NCBI GenBank assembly: GCA_934254825.1
Contig: CAKQMB010000009.1
Span: 44,036-108,035, forward strand
Direction of reading: 5' to 3'
Source of the DNA: an uncultured Clostridia bacterium
GTDB taxonomy: Bacteria; Bacillota; Clostridia; Christensenellales; Borkfalkiaceae
DNA: 64,000 nucleotides
The translations under genes were made by a program, and so were the position numbers. A model generated the notes under the pieces. The model saw only the letters and a list, made by a program, of their open reading frames with translations. It made no database searches and had not been told where the DNA came from. Every line of letters starts with the position of its first letter. The stretch's first letter is position 1. Shown here piece after piece: positions 1-8,641 of the stretch.

Positions 1-99
1 AGGCGGGACGAAATTAGGATTTTTCTTATACATTCTGAGCGGAAAATTAAGAAATTCTTTCCTGTCCGCTCCCGTTTCGACTTTTTTTATTTCTACCAT
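1..99 (-). CDS. N-terminal fragment of a probable GNAT-type acyltransferase
   Basis: An ATG at position 99 opens a frame that runs off the left edge, giving 33 residues that begin MVEIKKVETGADRKEF and continue to NPNFVPP. This opening (a beta strand, then a helix, then a NP-x-FVPP turn) is familiar from clostridial proteins annotated as GNAT-family N-acetyltransferases. The acetyl-CoA-binding region lies outside the window, so function cannot be verified here. The frame starts 10 bases after the stop of the DegV gene on the same strand and has no strong Shine-Dalgarno, so it may be translated from the fak transcript. The reading frame itself is fairly secure; the family name is inference. Confidence 0.6.
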   Translation of the reverse strand, partial: MVEIKKVETGADRKEFLNFPLRMYKKNPNFVPP

Positions 100-109
100 A
101 TAATACTTT

Positions 110-979
110 TTAACGATGCTTCGCGTGGAACGAAACGCCCACTCCGTTGGGTCCGCAATGCGCCCCCGAAGTCGGATTGGTCGTAATTATTTCTATCGCT
201 GTGTCGGCACCGTATTTTTCCTTTAAACTTTCGGCAATTTCGTTCGCTATATCGGGAGCGTCGGTATGACCGATTATTATCGAATGGTCTTTGACGTTAT
301 CCCCGAGTTCGTCGACGTAAGAAAGAAGCCTTTTTATGGCTTTTGCCTTCCCGGTTTCCTTGCCGATACTTACCATTTTGCCTTCGTCGTTCATATATAT
401 TATCGGACGAATTCCGAGAAGAGTTCCCATCGTTGCCGAAAATCCGCTCACTCTTCCGCTTCTGCGGAAAAATTTAAGATCGTTGGCAAAGAAATACTGC
501 GCGAAGTGTAAAACCTCTTTATCCGCCCATGCGATTATTTCCTCGGGCGACGCTCCTTTCACATACATTTCGCCGATTTCTTTGGCTATATTGTAGCTTA
601 CGATAGTTATACCTTTGGTATCTACCGCATAAAACTTTCTTTCGGGAAATTCTTCTTTAAGTTCCTTCAACGCCTCGTCCATCGCGTCGAACGTTCCCGA
701 CATCGCCCTCGAAAAATGAACGTATAAAATATCGTTGCCTTTCTCGAATTCCGGGCGGAAATAATTTTTATATTTTTCCGCCGAAACCGCGCTTGTCGTC
801 GGAAGAACTCCGCCGCGAAGCTTATCGTAAAAGGGTTTCATATCGAACGTTTCGCTGTCTTCGTACGGGAAATAAGTGGTTCCGTCAATCGAAAACGGCA
901 TACTGATAAGTTTATATCCGTATTTTTTCGCTTCTGCCGGCGTAAAATCGCAATCGCTGTCAGTAAAAATAGTGTACAT
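110..979 (-). CDS. fakB: DegV family fatty-acid-binding protein (FakB type)
   Basis: This 289-residue protein matches the usual length and layout of the DegV/FakB family. It starts MYTIFTDSDCDF, where the TDSxCDxxP-like opening is typical. A PTTSAVS segment near residue 61, a SGT motif near residue 95 and the RSGRVSG loop near residue 175 line the fatty-acid carboxylate pocket in known members. FakB binds an exogenous fatty acid and presents it to the kinase FakA, which makes acyl-phosphate for phospholipid synthesis. The start is set by AAGGAG seven bases upstream. The gene lies 12 bases after fakA on the same strand, so the two are probably one transcript. Which fatty acid it binds cannot be told from sequence. 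Confidence 0.9.
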   Translation of the reverse strand: MYTIFTDSDCDFTPAEAKKYGYKLISMPFSIDGTTYFPYEDSETFDMKPFYDKLRGGVLPTTSAVSAEKYKNYFRPEFEKGNDILYVHFSRAMSGTFDAMDEALKELKEEFPERKFYAVDTKGITIVSYNIAKEIGEMYVKGASPEEIIAWADKEVLHFAQYFFANDLKFFRRSGRVSGFSATMGTLLGIRPIIYMNDEGKMVSIGKETGKAKAIKRLLSYVDELGDNVKDHSIIIGHTDAPDIANEIAESLKEKYGADTAIEIITTNPTSGAHCGPNGVGVSFHAKHR

Positions 980-991
980 CTTTTCTCCTTA

Positions 992-2653
992 TCATTCAAG
1001 AACGAACATATAATCGTAAACGGGCTGATCCCCTTCGATAACTATCGTCTCCGTGTCCGGGTATCTCTCGTTTATATGATTTTTTATGTTTTCGGCTTCC
1101 TCTTCGGTTGTATTTTCGCCCGTGAAAACAAGCATAAGCCCGCTTTCGGAAGCTCCCGCCGCTTCGAGAAGTTTCTCCGCGGCGCGATTTTTGTCTCCGT
1201 CGTCCGAATAAATCTTATCGCCGACGAAACCTATATAATCCCCGTTTTTAACTGACACGCCGTTCATCGCCGTGTCTCTGTTCGCTTTCGATACGCATGC
1301 GGTTACAACGCCCGCGACCGAGTCTTTTATACCGCCGACGATATCTTCCGTCGTTCCTTCCGTTTCCATCATGGATACGGCGGCGTAACCCTCGCCTATC
1401 GTCTTTGTTTTTATAACTATTATTTCCGATTTGTCGTAAAGCTCGGCGGCTTGTTCGGCAGTTAAAATAACGTTCTTATTGTTCGGGAAAACGAAAATTC
1501 TTTCCGCGTACACCTTATCGAACGCGGCTATCATATCGCCTGCCGACGGGTTCATGCTCTGACCGCCGTCGACGACCTCGTCGACCCCGAGCGACAGGAA
1601 AGTTTCTTTTAACCCCTTGCCTGCGGCGACTACGACTATTCCCGTTTTCTTTTTATGTTTGTTCTTCTTCGCAAGCTTTGCCTGCGCGTTATCGCCCTTT
1701 GTCACGGCTTCGCTGTGTTGAAGGGTCATATTTTCGATTTTTAAAGTAAGGAACTCGCCGAAGTTCTGACAATAACGCAAAACCCCGCCCGGATCCTTTG
1801 TGTGAACGTGAACCTTTACGATACTGCCGTCCTTAAAACAAACGACGGAATCGCCCACGCCGTTGAGATAATTTATAAGTTCGGTTTCGTCGAACGACTC
1901 GACGTCCGTCTTTGCGCGCTGCAAACGAAGTAAAAACTCCGTGCAATAACCGAACTCTAAAACGCTGTTCTCGTCGAAGAGCGAAAAATCGACGGAAGAC
2001 GCCGTTTTTATAACCTCGGCTCTCTTTTCCTCGGCGTAAGTCTCTCCCCTTTCGAGAGCCTCTTTCATTCCCTCGAATATGTAATAAAGCCCCGCGCCGC
2101 CGCTGTCGACGACTCCCGCTTCCGCAAGTACCGGCAAAAGTTCGGGCGTTCTGTCGAGCGAACGACCCATTTCGCCGAGAAGCTCTTCGAAATATTCTTC
2201 CAGACCTTTACAGTCTTTTGAGTTGGCGTATTTTACCGCGTCTTTAAAAACGGTAAGAATAGTCCCCTCGACGGGTTTTGCCACTGCGCCGTACGCGCTT
2301 GCGACGCCCGTTTCCATTCCGCGCTTTATATCCTCGAATTCGGCTTTTTCAAGCCCTTTGAGTTCAGAAGTTATACCCGCGAAAATTCTCGATAATATAA
2401 CGCCCGAATTTCCCCTTGCGCCGAGAAGCATTCCTTCTGCCGCGGCTTTGGAAACAGCCCCGAGATCGTTGCCGGCTTTTTTTGCCGCATCCGCTCCCGA
2501 GCCGAACGTCATAAGCATATTGTCGCCCGTGTCCCCGTCCGGTATCGGGAACACGTTAAGATCGTTTATATCCTGCCTGTATGCGGCGAGCTTGAACGCT
2601 CCGCCGGAAAGCATACCCGCAAATTCTTTTCCGCCGATTGTTATCGTCTGCAT
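992..2653 (-). CDS. fakA: Fatty acid kinase catalytic subunit, DAK2-domain protein
   Basis: This 553-residue protein has the full FakA length. The N-terminal DhaL/DAK2 domain (about residues 5-205) shows the metal- and nucleotide-binding motif PIPDGDTGDN near residue 37, followed by RGNSGVILS and the GGAGL loop near residue 186. A middle domain and a C-terminal DegV-like domain (about 335-553) follow. FakA phosphorylates fatty acids carried by FakB at the membrane. The ATG at 2653 has GGAGAT upstream, and a good sigma-A-type promoter lies about 170 bases further up. In many Firmicutes an Asp23-family gene precedes fakA; none is present here. The next gene (fakB) starts 12 bases downstream, with its Shine-Dalgarno abutting the fakA stop. 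Confidence 0.93.
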   Translation of the reverse strand: MQTITIGGKEFAGMLSGGAFKLAAYRQDINDLNVFPIPDGDTGDNMLMTFGSGADAAKKAGNDLGAVSKAAAEGMLLGARGNSGVILSRIFAGITSELKGLEKAEFEDIKRGMETGVASAYGAVAKPVEGTILTVFKDAVKYANSKDCKGLEEYFEELLGEMGRSLDRTPELLPVLAEAGVVDSGGAGLYYIFEGMKEALERGETYAEEKRAEVIKTASSVDFSLFDENSVLEFGYCTEFLLRLQRAKTDVESFDETELINYLNGVGDSVVCFKDGSIVKVHVHTKDPGGVLRYCQNFGEFLTLKIENMTLQHSEAVTKGDNAQAKLAKKNKHKKKTGIVVVAAGKGLKETFLSLGVDEVVDGGQSMNPSAGDMIAAFDKVYAERIFVFPNNKNVILTAEQAAELYDKSEIIVIKTKTIGEGYAAVSMMETEGTTEDIVGGIKDSVAGVVTACVSKANRDTAMNGVSVKNGDYIGFVGDKIYSDDGDKNRAAEKLLEAAGASESGLMLVFTGENTTEEEAENIKNHINERYPDTETIVIEGDQPVYDYMFVLE

Positions 2654-2823
2654 TTATATCTCCGAATCGGATCGATTTTTTCGACCCGACCTGTCGGTTT
2701 TTGGATTGTGTACGTCTTTTTTGTAAAATCCCCGTAAAAAACGGTTACTGACCGGCATTTTATGCAAAATTTGTCCGCTTTGAAAAATTCCGCCTATATG
2801 CCCAAGATAAAACGTACTAACTT

Positions 2824-2852
2824 ATTATATAATAATCTTCAAACTAAGTCAA
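2824..2852 (-). promoter_or_regulatory. Promoter for the fakA-fakB operon
   Basis: Read on the minus strand, TTGACT (2847-2852) is followed after exactly 17 bases by TATAAT (2824-2829). This is a near-consensus housekeeping promoter pointing at fakA, with a leader of about 165 bases before the start codon. I see no recognised riboswitch in that leader. Confidence 0.8.
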
Positions 2853-2918
2853 CAAAATTTCATCGCAAATTCATATAAAGATATTTTTCGGGGCTTTTTT
2901 ATGCAAAAAACCGTTTAC

Positions 2919-2956
2919 ACGGAAAAAGCGACCTCTTTCGAGATCGCCTTTTCCGT
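2919..2956 (-). terminator. Rho-independent terminator after lysC
   Basis: The arms ACGGAAAAAGCGACCTC and GAGATCGCCTTTTCCGT pair almost perfectly around a short TTTC loop. On the minus strand the hairpin is soon followed by a run of six T (2905-2910). It sits about 115 bases after the lysC stop and ahead of the fakA promoter, so it separates the two operons. Confidence 0.75.
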
Positions 2957-3072
2957 TTGTATTTTAAGGGGGATTAGGGTAAGCAATTTGTTTGCAAAGA
3001 ACTCAACTGCTCTTTACGCCCATATGATAACACTTCAATGTGACAACTTTATGATAACGAAATAAAATATTT

Positions 3073-4236
3073 TTACTTGTAAATTTGCCCGAATATTTCC
3101 GATAAAATCAAGGATTTTTCGGCTTTGACGACAGCCGCGACGCACCCCTCTTTTCCTACCTTGCAAACGGTTTTAAATTTATTTCCGAGATTGCGGATTG
3201 TTTTCTCGCTTTCGTCACACAAAGAAAACCAAAATACAAAATCGTCCGGCGAAACGATACCTTCCGCCGCATTTAAAAACTTCCCGTATAGCGGAGTTCC
3301 GGAAGCCCGCTGCTCCAAATTTCTTTTCACATTTCCGAATTTTTCCGCCGCAAAATAAAATTCTTCGTTCTTTTCGTCGTCGACGGTTTCGCTCAGTAAA
3401 GTACCCGCCGAACTTTCGTTGAAGGTGTTTTTAACCACAACGTTTATCCCTTTTCCTTTTAACAAATTCAGAACTTCGGGGTGAAGCACGTTTACCGAAA
3501 AATCGCAGAGATTGCGCATTCGGGCAAAAGATAATTTTTTCAAAGGTCTGATTTTTCTTTTTAAAAACGCGTATTCTTTCGGCAACAAATCGGGCGGAAA
3601 AGGCAGAACGCCGTCCACGTCGGTATAGTTTTCGTAAACGTCGGCTTTTAATGCGGAAGCAAGAAGCGCGCCCGTTATATCGCCTCCGCCGCGCGGCATA
3701 AGTTTTACGTTTCCGTTTCTGTCCGAGCCGTAAAACCCGCCCGTGACGAAACCGCCCGTCTCGACAAATTTTTCTTTTATAAGAAAAGAAGAAAAATCGA
3801 TATCGAGCGCACCTTCGCCGCCGAAACGTATTATTTCCGCGCTGTCGACAAAAGGACGGACGGAAACCGCGGAAAAAATTGCGGAATACAGGTATTCTCC
3901 TCTCGAAATTAAAAAATCAGGCGAAGAGGTCTTTTCTTCCTCGCGCCCGATTTTCATTAGTTCGTTATGTAAATCGAATTTTATTTTCAGCTCTCCGATA
4001 AGAGATGAAATTCTCTCTTCGATTTTTTTCAATGCCGACTCCCCGCTTTTCCCCGCGCATAATTGCGGGTAAGCGGCGATAAGTTCGTCGGTAATCTTTT
4101 TTTCGTTAGTCACCTTTCCGCCGGCGGAAACGGCAACGGCTTTTATCGCCCCGTCGCTCTCCGAGATCTTAACGGCTCTGCGAACGGCGTCCGCGCAAGC
4201 CATGGAAGTTCCGCCGAATTTGGCAACTTTAATCAA
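3073..4236 (-). CDS. lysC: Aspartate kinase
   Basis: Aspartokinase phosphorylates L-aspartate in the first step of lysine, threonine and methionine synthesis. The 387-residue chain opens with the family signature KFGGTSMA. It contains SRGEYLYSA (aspartate site) and the PRGGGDITGALLA and DVYENYTDVDGV segments of the kinase core. The C-terminal 100 residues are short and diverged for the usual ACT regulatory pair, so feedback control may be unusual. I place the start at the TTG at 4236, giving LIKVAKFGGTS. It overlaps the TGA of the upstream 36-codon frame in TTGA, with GGTGA eight bases upstream, which implies translational coupling. A longer frame from further upstream would only read through that small gene out of frame. 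Confidence 0.88.
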   Translation of the reverse strand: MIKVAKFGGTSMACADAVRRAVKISESDGAIKAVAVSAGGKVTNEKKITDELIAAYPQLCAGKSGESALKKIEERISSLIGELKIKFDLHNELMKIGREEEKTSSPDFLISRGEYLYSAIFSAVSVRPFVDSAEIIRFGGEGALDIDFSSFLIKEKFVETGGFVTGGFYGSDRNGNVKLMPRGGGDITGALLASALKADVYENYTDVDGVLPFPPDLLPKEYAFLKRKIRPLKKLSFARMRNLCDFSVNVLHPEVLNLLKGKGINVVVKNTFNESSAGTLLSETVDDEKNEEFYFAAEKFGNVKRNLEQRASGTPLYGKFLNAAEGIVSPDDFVFWFSLCDESEKTIRNLGNKFKTVCKVGKEGCVAAVVKAEKSLILSEIFGQIYK

Positions 4237-4343
4237 TAGTTCATCACCAGAAAAACGAATACGGCGAGTACGGCGGCAAGCGCAGCCGAAATTATCGCTC
4301 TGCAAACTTTGGTGGACGTTTTGTCTTTATGTTCTCCGTTCAT
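4233..4343 (-). CDS. 36-residue single-pass membrane peptide between cdaA and lysC
   Basis: This small frame encodes 36 residues: a charged N-terminus (MNGEHKDKTSTKVCR) followed by a hydrophobic stretch of about 19 residues (AIISAALAAVLAVFVFLVM) and a short NY tail. It looks like one transmembrane helix with the charged end inside. Support comes from a good Shine-Dalgarno (AGAGAGG, seven bases before the ATG), its place 23 bases after cdaA, and a TTGA overlap that couples it to lysC. I recognise no family. In many Firmicutes cdaA is followed by cdaR, whose membrane protein controls CdaA; here there is no cdaR and this peptide occupies the slot. A regulatory partnership with CdaA is speculation. 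Confidence 0.7.
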   Translation of the reverse strand: MNGEHKDKTSTKVCRAIISAALAAVLAVFVFLVMNY

Positions 4344-4366
4344 AATAACCTCTCTTTATCGTTTTA

Positions 4367-5185
4367 TCAATCTTTTTCGTCAAGAAGTTCCTGCCAGTAA
4401 TACTCTTTGAGCATCTGACGAAGCATTTCCGAATCGACGTAACGTTTGATCTTTCCGCCTTGCGCGATAGAAATAATACCAGTTTCTTCCGAAACTATAA
4501 GAGCCGTTACGCTGATCGTTTCGGTTATGCCGATACCCGCTCTGTGACGGGTTCCGAGTTCTTTCGGAAGATTTACTTCCTGCGATAAGGGAAGGAAGCA
4601 ACCCGCGGCGTGAACTTTTGAACCGTTTATAACCATAGCTCCGTCGTGAAGGGGCGTTTTGGGGAAGAATATGCTTTCGATGAGCGCGGCGGAAATTTCG
4701 GAATCGATGATAACGCCGCTGTCTATAATGGTTTTGGGCATATTTCCGTTAGCGAGGATTATTATCGCGCCTACGTCGTTTTTAGACATATTCTGAACGG
4801 CTTTGACGATTTCGTCGATATAATGATTGACGTTCTGCGCAGCCGCGCTGTTTTTGACGACGTGTTTCGTTTCGCCTGCTTTTTTAATGCCGAAATCCCA
4901 TATATCCCTTTTGATTTCCGTGGCGAAAAGCACGAAAACTATCACGATGAAAGGCGATAAGATGCCGAGATATGTGAACGGTTGCTTTTCCTTGTCGTAA
5001 AGAATAAACAGCACGCCCGTTAAGGCAACATATATAAACATAACCGCGATCATCCATTTTGCGTTGTTCCTCTGCAAAAGGTTTATGAGATAGAAAAACA
5101 ACGCGAAAAGAAGAATTATCGTAAGCGTGGTCGAAGCGACGTCGGCAGTGAAAATGCCCGCCACTTTTTCAAGTATTTCTTTCAT
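4367..5185 (-). CDS. cdaA: Diadenylate cyclase CdaA
   Basis: CdaA makes the second messenger c-di-AMP from two ATP at the membrane. The 272-residue protein has three hydrophobic helices in its first 90 residues, then the DisA_N (DAC) domain. Both signature motifs are present: LHDGAMVI near residue 178 and GTRHRAGIGITE near residue 210. The length is typical. The start has GGAGAG seven bases upstream. The gene heads an operon with the 36-residue membrane peptide and lysC; the usual downstream neighbours cdaR and glmM are missing. Confidence 0.95.
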   Translation of the reverse strand: MKEILEKVAGIFTADVASTTLTIILLFALFFYLINLLQRNNAKWMIAVMFIYVALTGVLFILYDKEKQPFTYLGILSPFIVIVFVLFATEIKRDIWDFGIKKAGETKHVVKNSAAAQNVNHYIDEIVKAVQNMSKNDVGAIIILANGNMPKTIIDSGVIIDSEISAALIESIFFPKTPLHDGAMVINGSKVHAAGCFLPLSQEVNLPKELGTRHRAGIGITETISVTALIVSEETGIISIAQGGKIKRYVDSEMLRQMLKEYYWQELLDEKD

Positions 5186-5254
5186 ATTCTCTCCTATAAT
5201 GTATTACAAAGCCGTCGGCTTTTATGCTTTTTCTTCCGATTTTATCGCCTGCGG

Positions 5255-6217
5255 TTACCCCACAAGTATATTTAAAATCCCGTTCCACATTGCCGACTGA
5301 GCTTCGATCTTTCCCTGTTTGAAAAGCGAGTCCTCTTCCGAAAGTTTATCCACGACGGCTTTAAGTCGTTTCGGCGAAAACCTTCGGGCTTGCTCCCGCG
5401 CCTTTTTTACGGCGTATTCCTTTATGCCGAGGTGCGCGGCAAGCGCGCCGTCGCTCTCCGAAGACAAAGCCGCGAACAAAAGTTTTCTGAAATGATAGTA
5501 AAGCGAAACGAAAAGTTTCTGCCCGTCTCCCGAAGAATCGAGCATTTCGATAAACGTTTCGTAAGCTTTGTCGTATCTTCTCGAAGCGATGAAATCGACA
5601 ACTTCGTAAAGCTTATACTCCGTTTCTTTTACGCAAAGCGCGTCGACGACTTCTTCGCTTATCTCTCCCCCGCCGGAATATGCGATGAGTTTTTCCGTTT
5701 CGCCGTTGATCCTCGTCATGTCTCCGTCGCAAAAATCTATGAGTTTCGACGTTGCGAGAGAGGAGATCGTGCAACCCTCCGAGCGGACTTTGTTGTTTAT
5801 CCAACCCGAAATAAGAAGGTTATCGCCCTTAGAACAATCTACGAAAGTGACGTTTTTCTGCTTCGCGAGAGACTCCGACGGATTTGAATTACAGATAACG
5901 AAAACCGTCGTTTCGCAAGGATCTTCGAAGTATCCCGAAAGAGCCTTTATGTCTGCGGCAAGCGGATAATATTCCTTGACCGCAACCACTCTTTTCTCGC
6001 TCATGAACGGATAGCTGACAAGCGCGGAAATAAGCTTGTCGGGATTACCTTTCACTTCCTGCCCGTCGAATACGGTAAGATTTAAATCGGGTTCTGAAAG
6101 GCATTTGTCGCATATAAGTTTCAATGCGTAAGACACGAAAAACGCGTCCTCTCCGCCGACGAGATAAATCCTTTCGACGTTTAAAGAAAGGCTTCTTTTC
6201 AGTTCCTTGAATTTCAT
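5255..6217 (-). CDS. holA: DNA polymerase III subunit delta
   Basis: HolA is the clamp-loader subunit that opens the beta clamp. The 320-residue chain MKFKELKRSLSLNVERIYLVGGEDAFFVSYAL has the family opening, in which the degenerate Walker region follows YLVGGED. A middle segment (FVICNSNPSESLAKQKNVTFVDCSK) and a C-terminal helical domain end in QGKIEAQSAMWNGILNI. I use the ATG at 6217 because alignment of the opening fits there; a TTG 39 bases upstream would add an atypical extension. Shine-Dalgarno support is weak. Position directly after comEC is a widely conserved order in Firmicutes. Confidence 0.9.
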   Translation of the reverse strand: MKFKELKRSLSLNVERIYLVGGEDAFFVSYALKLICDKCLSEPDLNLTVFDGQEVKGNPDKLISALVSYPFMSEKRVVAVKEYYPLAADIKALSGYFEDPCETTVFVICNSNPSESLAKQKNVTFVDCSKGDNLLISGWINNKVRSEGCTISSLATSKLIDFCDGDMTRINGETEKLIAYSGGGEISEEVVDALCVKETEYKLYEVVDFIASRRYDKAYETFIEMLDSSGDGQKLFVSLYYHFRKLLFAALSSESDGALAAHLGIKEYAVKKAREQARRFSPKRLKAVVDKLSEEDSLFKQGKIEAQSAMWNGILNILVG

Positions 6218-6319
6218 AATCAATATATTACCATTTTTATTTTCAAAAATCAACAATTTAAAAGCCGTTTACGCAATTTTGAGCCGCGGTTTGTTTTTAC
6301 GTTCCTTTCCGGGGCGATT

Positions 6320-7858
6320 TCAAAGCGAAGCGAGAGCGGCTACGATAACCGAAACGACCGCGAAAACCGCCGAGCAGATTTTACACTTTCTTCCGCTGTT
6401 TATAAAATCCGAAGAAATAAGCAACGCGACGAAATACACCGTCGAAAACAGCGCGGGAAACACGGTTATGCAAAGCGGAAAATTCGCAAATACATTGCAT
6501 AATCCCGACATAAGCTTTATAAGATTACTCGGTATAAAGAAGGCTATAAGTCGATTAACGGGCAAAACCGCACAAACGATCAGCCCTGCCCAAAGAAAAT
6601 AAAACGTTACGCTCACGAGCGGAAGAACAACGATGTTCGTCACGAACGAGACGAGCGGGAAATACCCGAAATATGTAACCGAAAGTGGCGCGGAAACGGA
6701 ATTCGCCGCGAAAAGGACGCTTAAAGCGTCTTTGGTTTTCCGCGGTGCAAATCCGAAGATTTCTTTTATCGGAGCGGCGAGAACCATTATCGCGAAACTG
6801 ACCGCAAACGAAAGTACGAGACCCGCCGAAAACAAATCGAACGGATCTGCCGCAAGAACGATAAAAAGAGCTATCGCTATCGAATTTATCCTGTCTTTCT
6901 TCTCCCCGACGGAAGCCGTTATCGCCGCAACCGAACACATGACCGCGGCTCTGACGGACGATGCCGACATTCCGCAAAGATACGCGTAAAAGAAGAGCGC
7001 GACGGAAATTATCAGGCTCTTGATTATCTTTTTGATCGGAATAAACCGAAAGATAAGAGAAAGCGCGGCGAAAACAAGCCCGACGTGCATACCCGAAACG
7101 GCGAATATATGCGCAACGCCGCTCATTCTGTAAGCTTCGATCTTCTCGCCCAATTTGTCGGTGTCGCCTCTGATAAGCGACCTCGCCACGGCAAATTCTT
7201 CTTCGCCCGTTCCGTCAGACAAAATCTCGTCGGTAAACTTTGCGAAACGCGAGCAAAGGCTTTCGCTTCTTCCCGTCACCTCGCAAAACGTCGCGCCGGA
7301 AGCTGTCATCGTTTCGCCGTTAAAGACGTTCGCGGATAACCCCTCGCCAAAATATTCGTCGCAAGGAGAAGCCGTGCAGATTACGTTTACGAGATCGTAC
7401 TTCTCAACTCTCTTCGGAAAATACTTTATGTACAACTTACCGCCTTTCCGCCCGTTGTAAACGCAATTTTTCAATGTTACATAACGCGCGTTCCCGCCGT
7501 ATTCCCCGACGTATTCCACTTCGCCGGAAACATAATAATCCCCGCTTTCGAACCTTCCGTTTTCAAACGAATTAAGCGAAATATTCGCGGAGATAAGACC
7601 GAGCGTACAGAAAATCAGGCAGAAAGCCGACGTGATAAGGTAAGTTTTGAAACGGCTTTTAATACAGAACGGCAATGCGATGATCGTTACGGCTAAAACC
7701 GCAACGATTGCAAGAGCCGACGCTTTTATTTTGTCCGCTCCGAATTTACCGAAGAAAAATATACCCGCGGCAAAAGAAAGCGCGCAGAATAAAATCGGTC
7801 TGAAATTTATCGGTTTTCTTAAAAATCGTAAGAAATTCCCTCTTCGGCTATCTTCCAT
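6320..7858 (-). CDS. comEC: ComEC/Rec2-family DNA channel protein lacking the metallo-hydrolase domain
   Basis: This 512-residue membrane protein has a short N-terminal pair of helices, a DUF4131-like soluble domain (about 90-190) and the polytopic Competence domain (about 215-500). The family motif AHIFAVSGMHVGLVFA is near residue 250. ComEC conducts single-stranded DNA into the cell during transformation. Classical ComEC has 750-800 residues with a C-terminal metallo-beta-lactamase domain; this one stops before it. The gene immediately upstream is a separate metallo-hydrolase whose end overlaps this start by 40 bases. That enzyme looks like a YhfI/RNase Z-type hydrolase rather than the detached ComEC domain. 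The start at 7858 has only weak Shine-Dalgarno support. Confidence 0.88.
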   Translation of the reverse strand: MEDSRRGNFLRFLRKPINFRPILFCALSFAAGIFFFGKFGADKIKASALAIVAVLAVTIIALPFCIKSRFKTYLITSAFCLIFCTLGLISANISLNSFENGRFESGDYYVSGEVEYVGEYGGNARYVTLKNCVYNGRKGGKLYIKYFPKRVEKYDLVNVICTASPCDEYFGEGLSANVFNGETMTASGATFCEVTGRSESLCSRFAKFTDEILSDGTGEEEFAVARSLIRGDTDKLGEKIEAYRMSGVAHIFAVSGMHVGLVFAALSLIFRFIPIKKIIKSLIISVALFFYAYLCGMSASSVRAAVMCSVAAITASVGEKKDRINSIAIALFIVLAADPFDLFSAGLVLSFAVSFAIMVLAAPIKEIFGFAPRKTKDALSVLFAANSVSAPLSVTYFGYFPLVSFVTNIVVLPLVSVTFYFLWAGLIVCAVLPVNRLIAFFIPSNLIKLMSGLCNVFANFPLCITVFPALFSTVYFVALLISSDFINSGRKCKICSAVFAVVSVIVAALASL

Positions 7859-8541
7859 CTTTCGTCGCTTCCCGCGCTTTTAAAAATTTCAGCCTCGCTA
7901 TATAAGGGGTTGATGTGCGAAATAATTGTTTTTACGTTTGATTTTTTGCCGTACTCTACGCATTTTTCAACGCTCAGATGCGGCGAATTTTCATTTCTGT
8001 CGCGTTCTAAAAGTCCGCCGTCCGCCAAAACGAGATCGGAATCGGAAAAAATCCTCCCGACCGACGGGCAGTCGTTTGTATCGCCCGTGTACGCAAAAGT
8101 CTTTTCGCCGTCCGAAATTTTAACGCCGTAACAAAGTTCGGGGTGTTTCATCGGATAAAAGGAAAATTTAAGACCCAAATCCGAAAACTCCTCTTCTTCC
8201 GCAAAACGAACGTCGAAATACTTAAAAGCGCAAATCCCCTTGCAAAGCGGGCTTTCGGATTTCGGACAAAAGAGCTTTATTTTTTTGTCAGACAGCCCTC
8301 TGTTTTCGAGCTGTTGAAGATAATACGCGAATATCGGAGCGTCCGACGCGTGATCGAAATGAAAATGAGTGATAACTATCGCGTCCGCGCTTTCGGGCGC
8401 GAGTATTTTTTCGAGTCTCGAAAACACCCCTGCGCCTAAATCGAGAACTATTTTCTTATCTCCCGCTTCGAGAAGATACCCGCTCGTTGCTCCGCCCGGT
8501 TTCGGGAACGGTCCGTATTTTCCGAGTACCGTAAGTTTCAT
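7819..8541 (-). CDS. MBL-fold metallo-hydrolase (YhfI/RNase Z-like)
   Basis: This 240-residue protein has the metallo-beta-lactamase fold. It opens MKLTVLGKYGPFPKPGGATSGYLLE and carries the metal-binding motif THFHFDHASD near residue 60. Further ligands are the histidine of MKHPELCYGV, the aspartate of YTGDTNDC near residue 152, and SHINP near residue 211. This arrangement suits the small cytosolic phosphodiesterase-type hydrolases related to RNase Z; the substrate cannot be named. It has GAGG before its ATG. Its 3' end overlaps comEC by 40 bases, so it may supply or be coupled to that gene. Confidence 0.85.
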   Translation of the reverse strand: MKLTVLGKYGPFPKPGGATSGYLLEAGDKKIVLDLGAGVFSRLEKILAPESADAIVITHFHFDHASDAPIFAYYLQQLENRGLSDKKIKLFCPKSESPLCKGICAFKYFDVRFAEEEEFSDLGLKFSFYPMKHPELCYGVKISDGEKTFAYTGDTNDCPSVGRIFSDSDLVLADGGLLERDRNENSPHLSVEKCVEYGKKSNVKTIISHINPLYSEAEIFKSAGSDERWKIAEEGISYDF

Positions 8542-8605
8542 ATCAGCCTCTTCGCCGCCTGCATATCGGGGCGGCTTAAAAAATTTTTATTTCGTCTTAA
8601 ATCGT

Positions 8606-8635
8606 TTGCATAAACGCGAATTTTTCTGATATAAT
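8606..8635 (+). promoter_or_regulatory. Promoter of the 8.64-8.82 kb small RNA
   Basis: TTGCAT (8606-8611) and a perfect TATAAT (8630-8635) lie 18 bases apart on the plus strand, placing the start of transcription near 8642. No protein frame follows; a terminator ends the unit at 8823. Confidence 0.75.
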
Positions 8636-8641
8636 ATAGTA

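Larger units (their letters stand above)
2654..3072. other. Intergenic region between lysC and fakA
   Basis: This 419-base gap holds the fakA promoter (2824-2852) and the terminator that ends the cdaA-lysC operon (2919-2956). The rest (about 2957-3072 and the fakA leader 2654-2815) shows no convincing gene. A short plus-strand frame starting at 2901 runs through the terminator hairpin and is not credible. Confidence 0.6.

Noticed and set aside
2901..3064. Short plus-strand frame starting MQKTVYTEK
   Set aside because: It runs through the lysC terminator hairpin, has no Shine-Dalgarno and no recognisable content.
4237..4305. Longer N-terminus for aspartate kinase
   Set aside because: It would read the 36-residue membrane gene out of frame; the kinase signature begins right at the coupled TTG start.
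3073..5185. Lysine riboswitch for lysC or c-di-AMP riboswitch near cdaA
   Set aside because: lysC is coupled inside the cdaA operon with no room for a leader, and no conserved aptamer segments are visible before cdaA.
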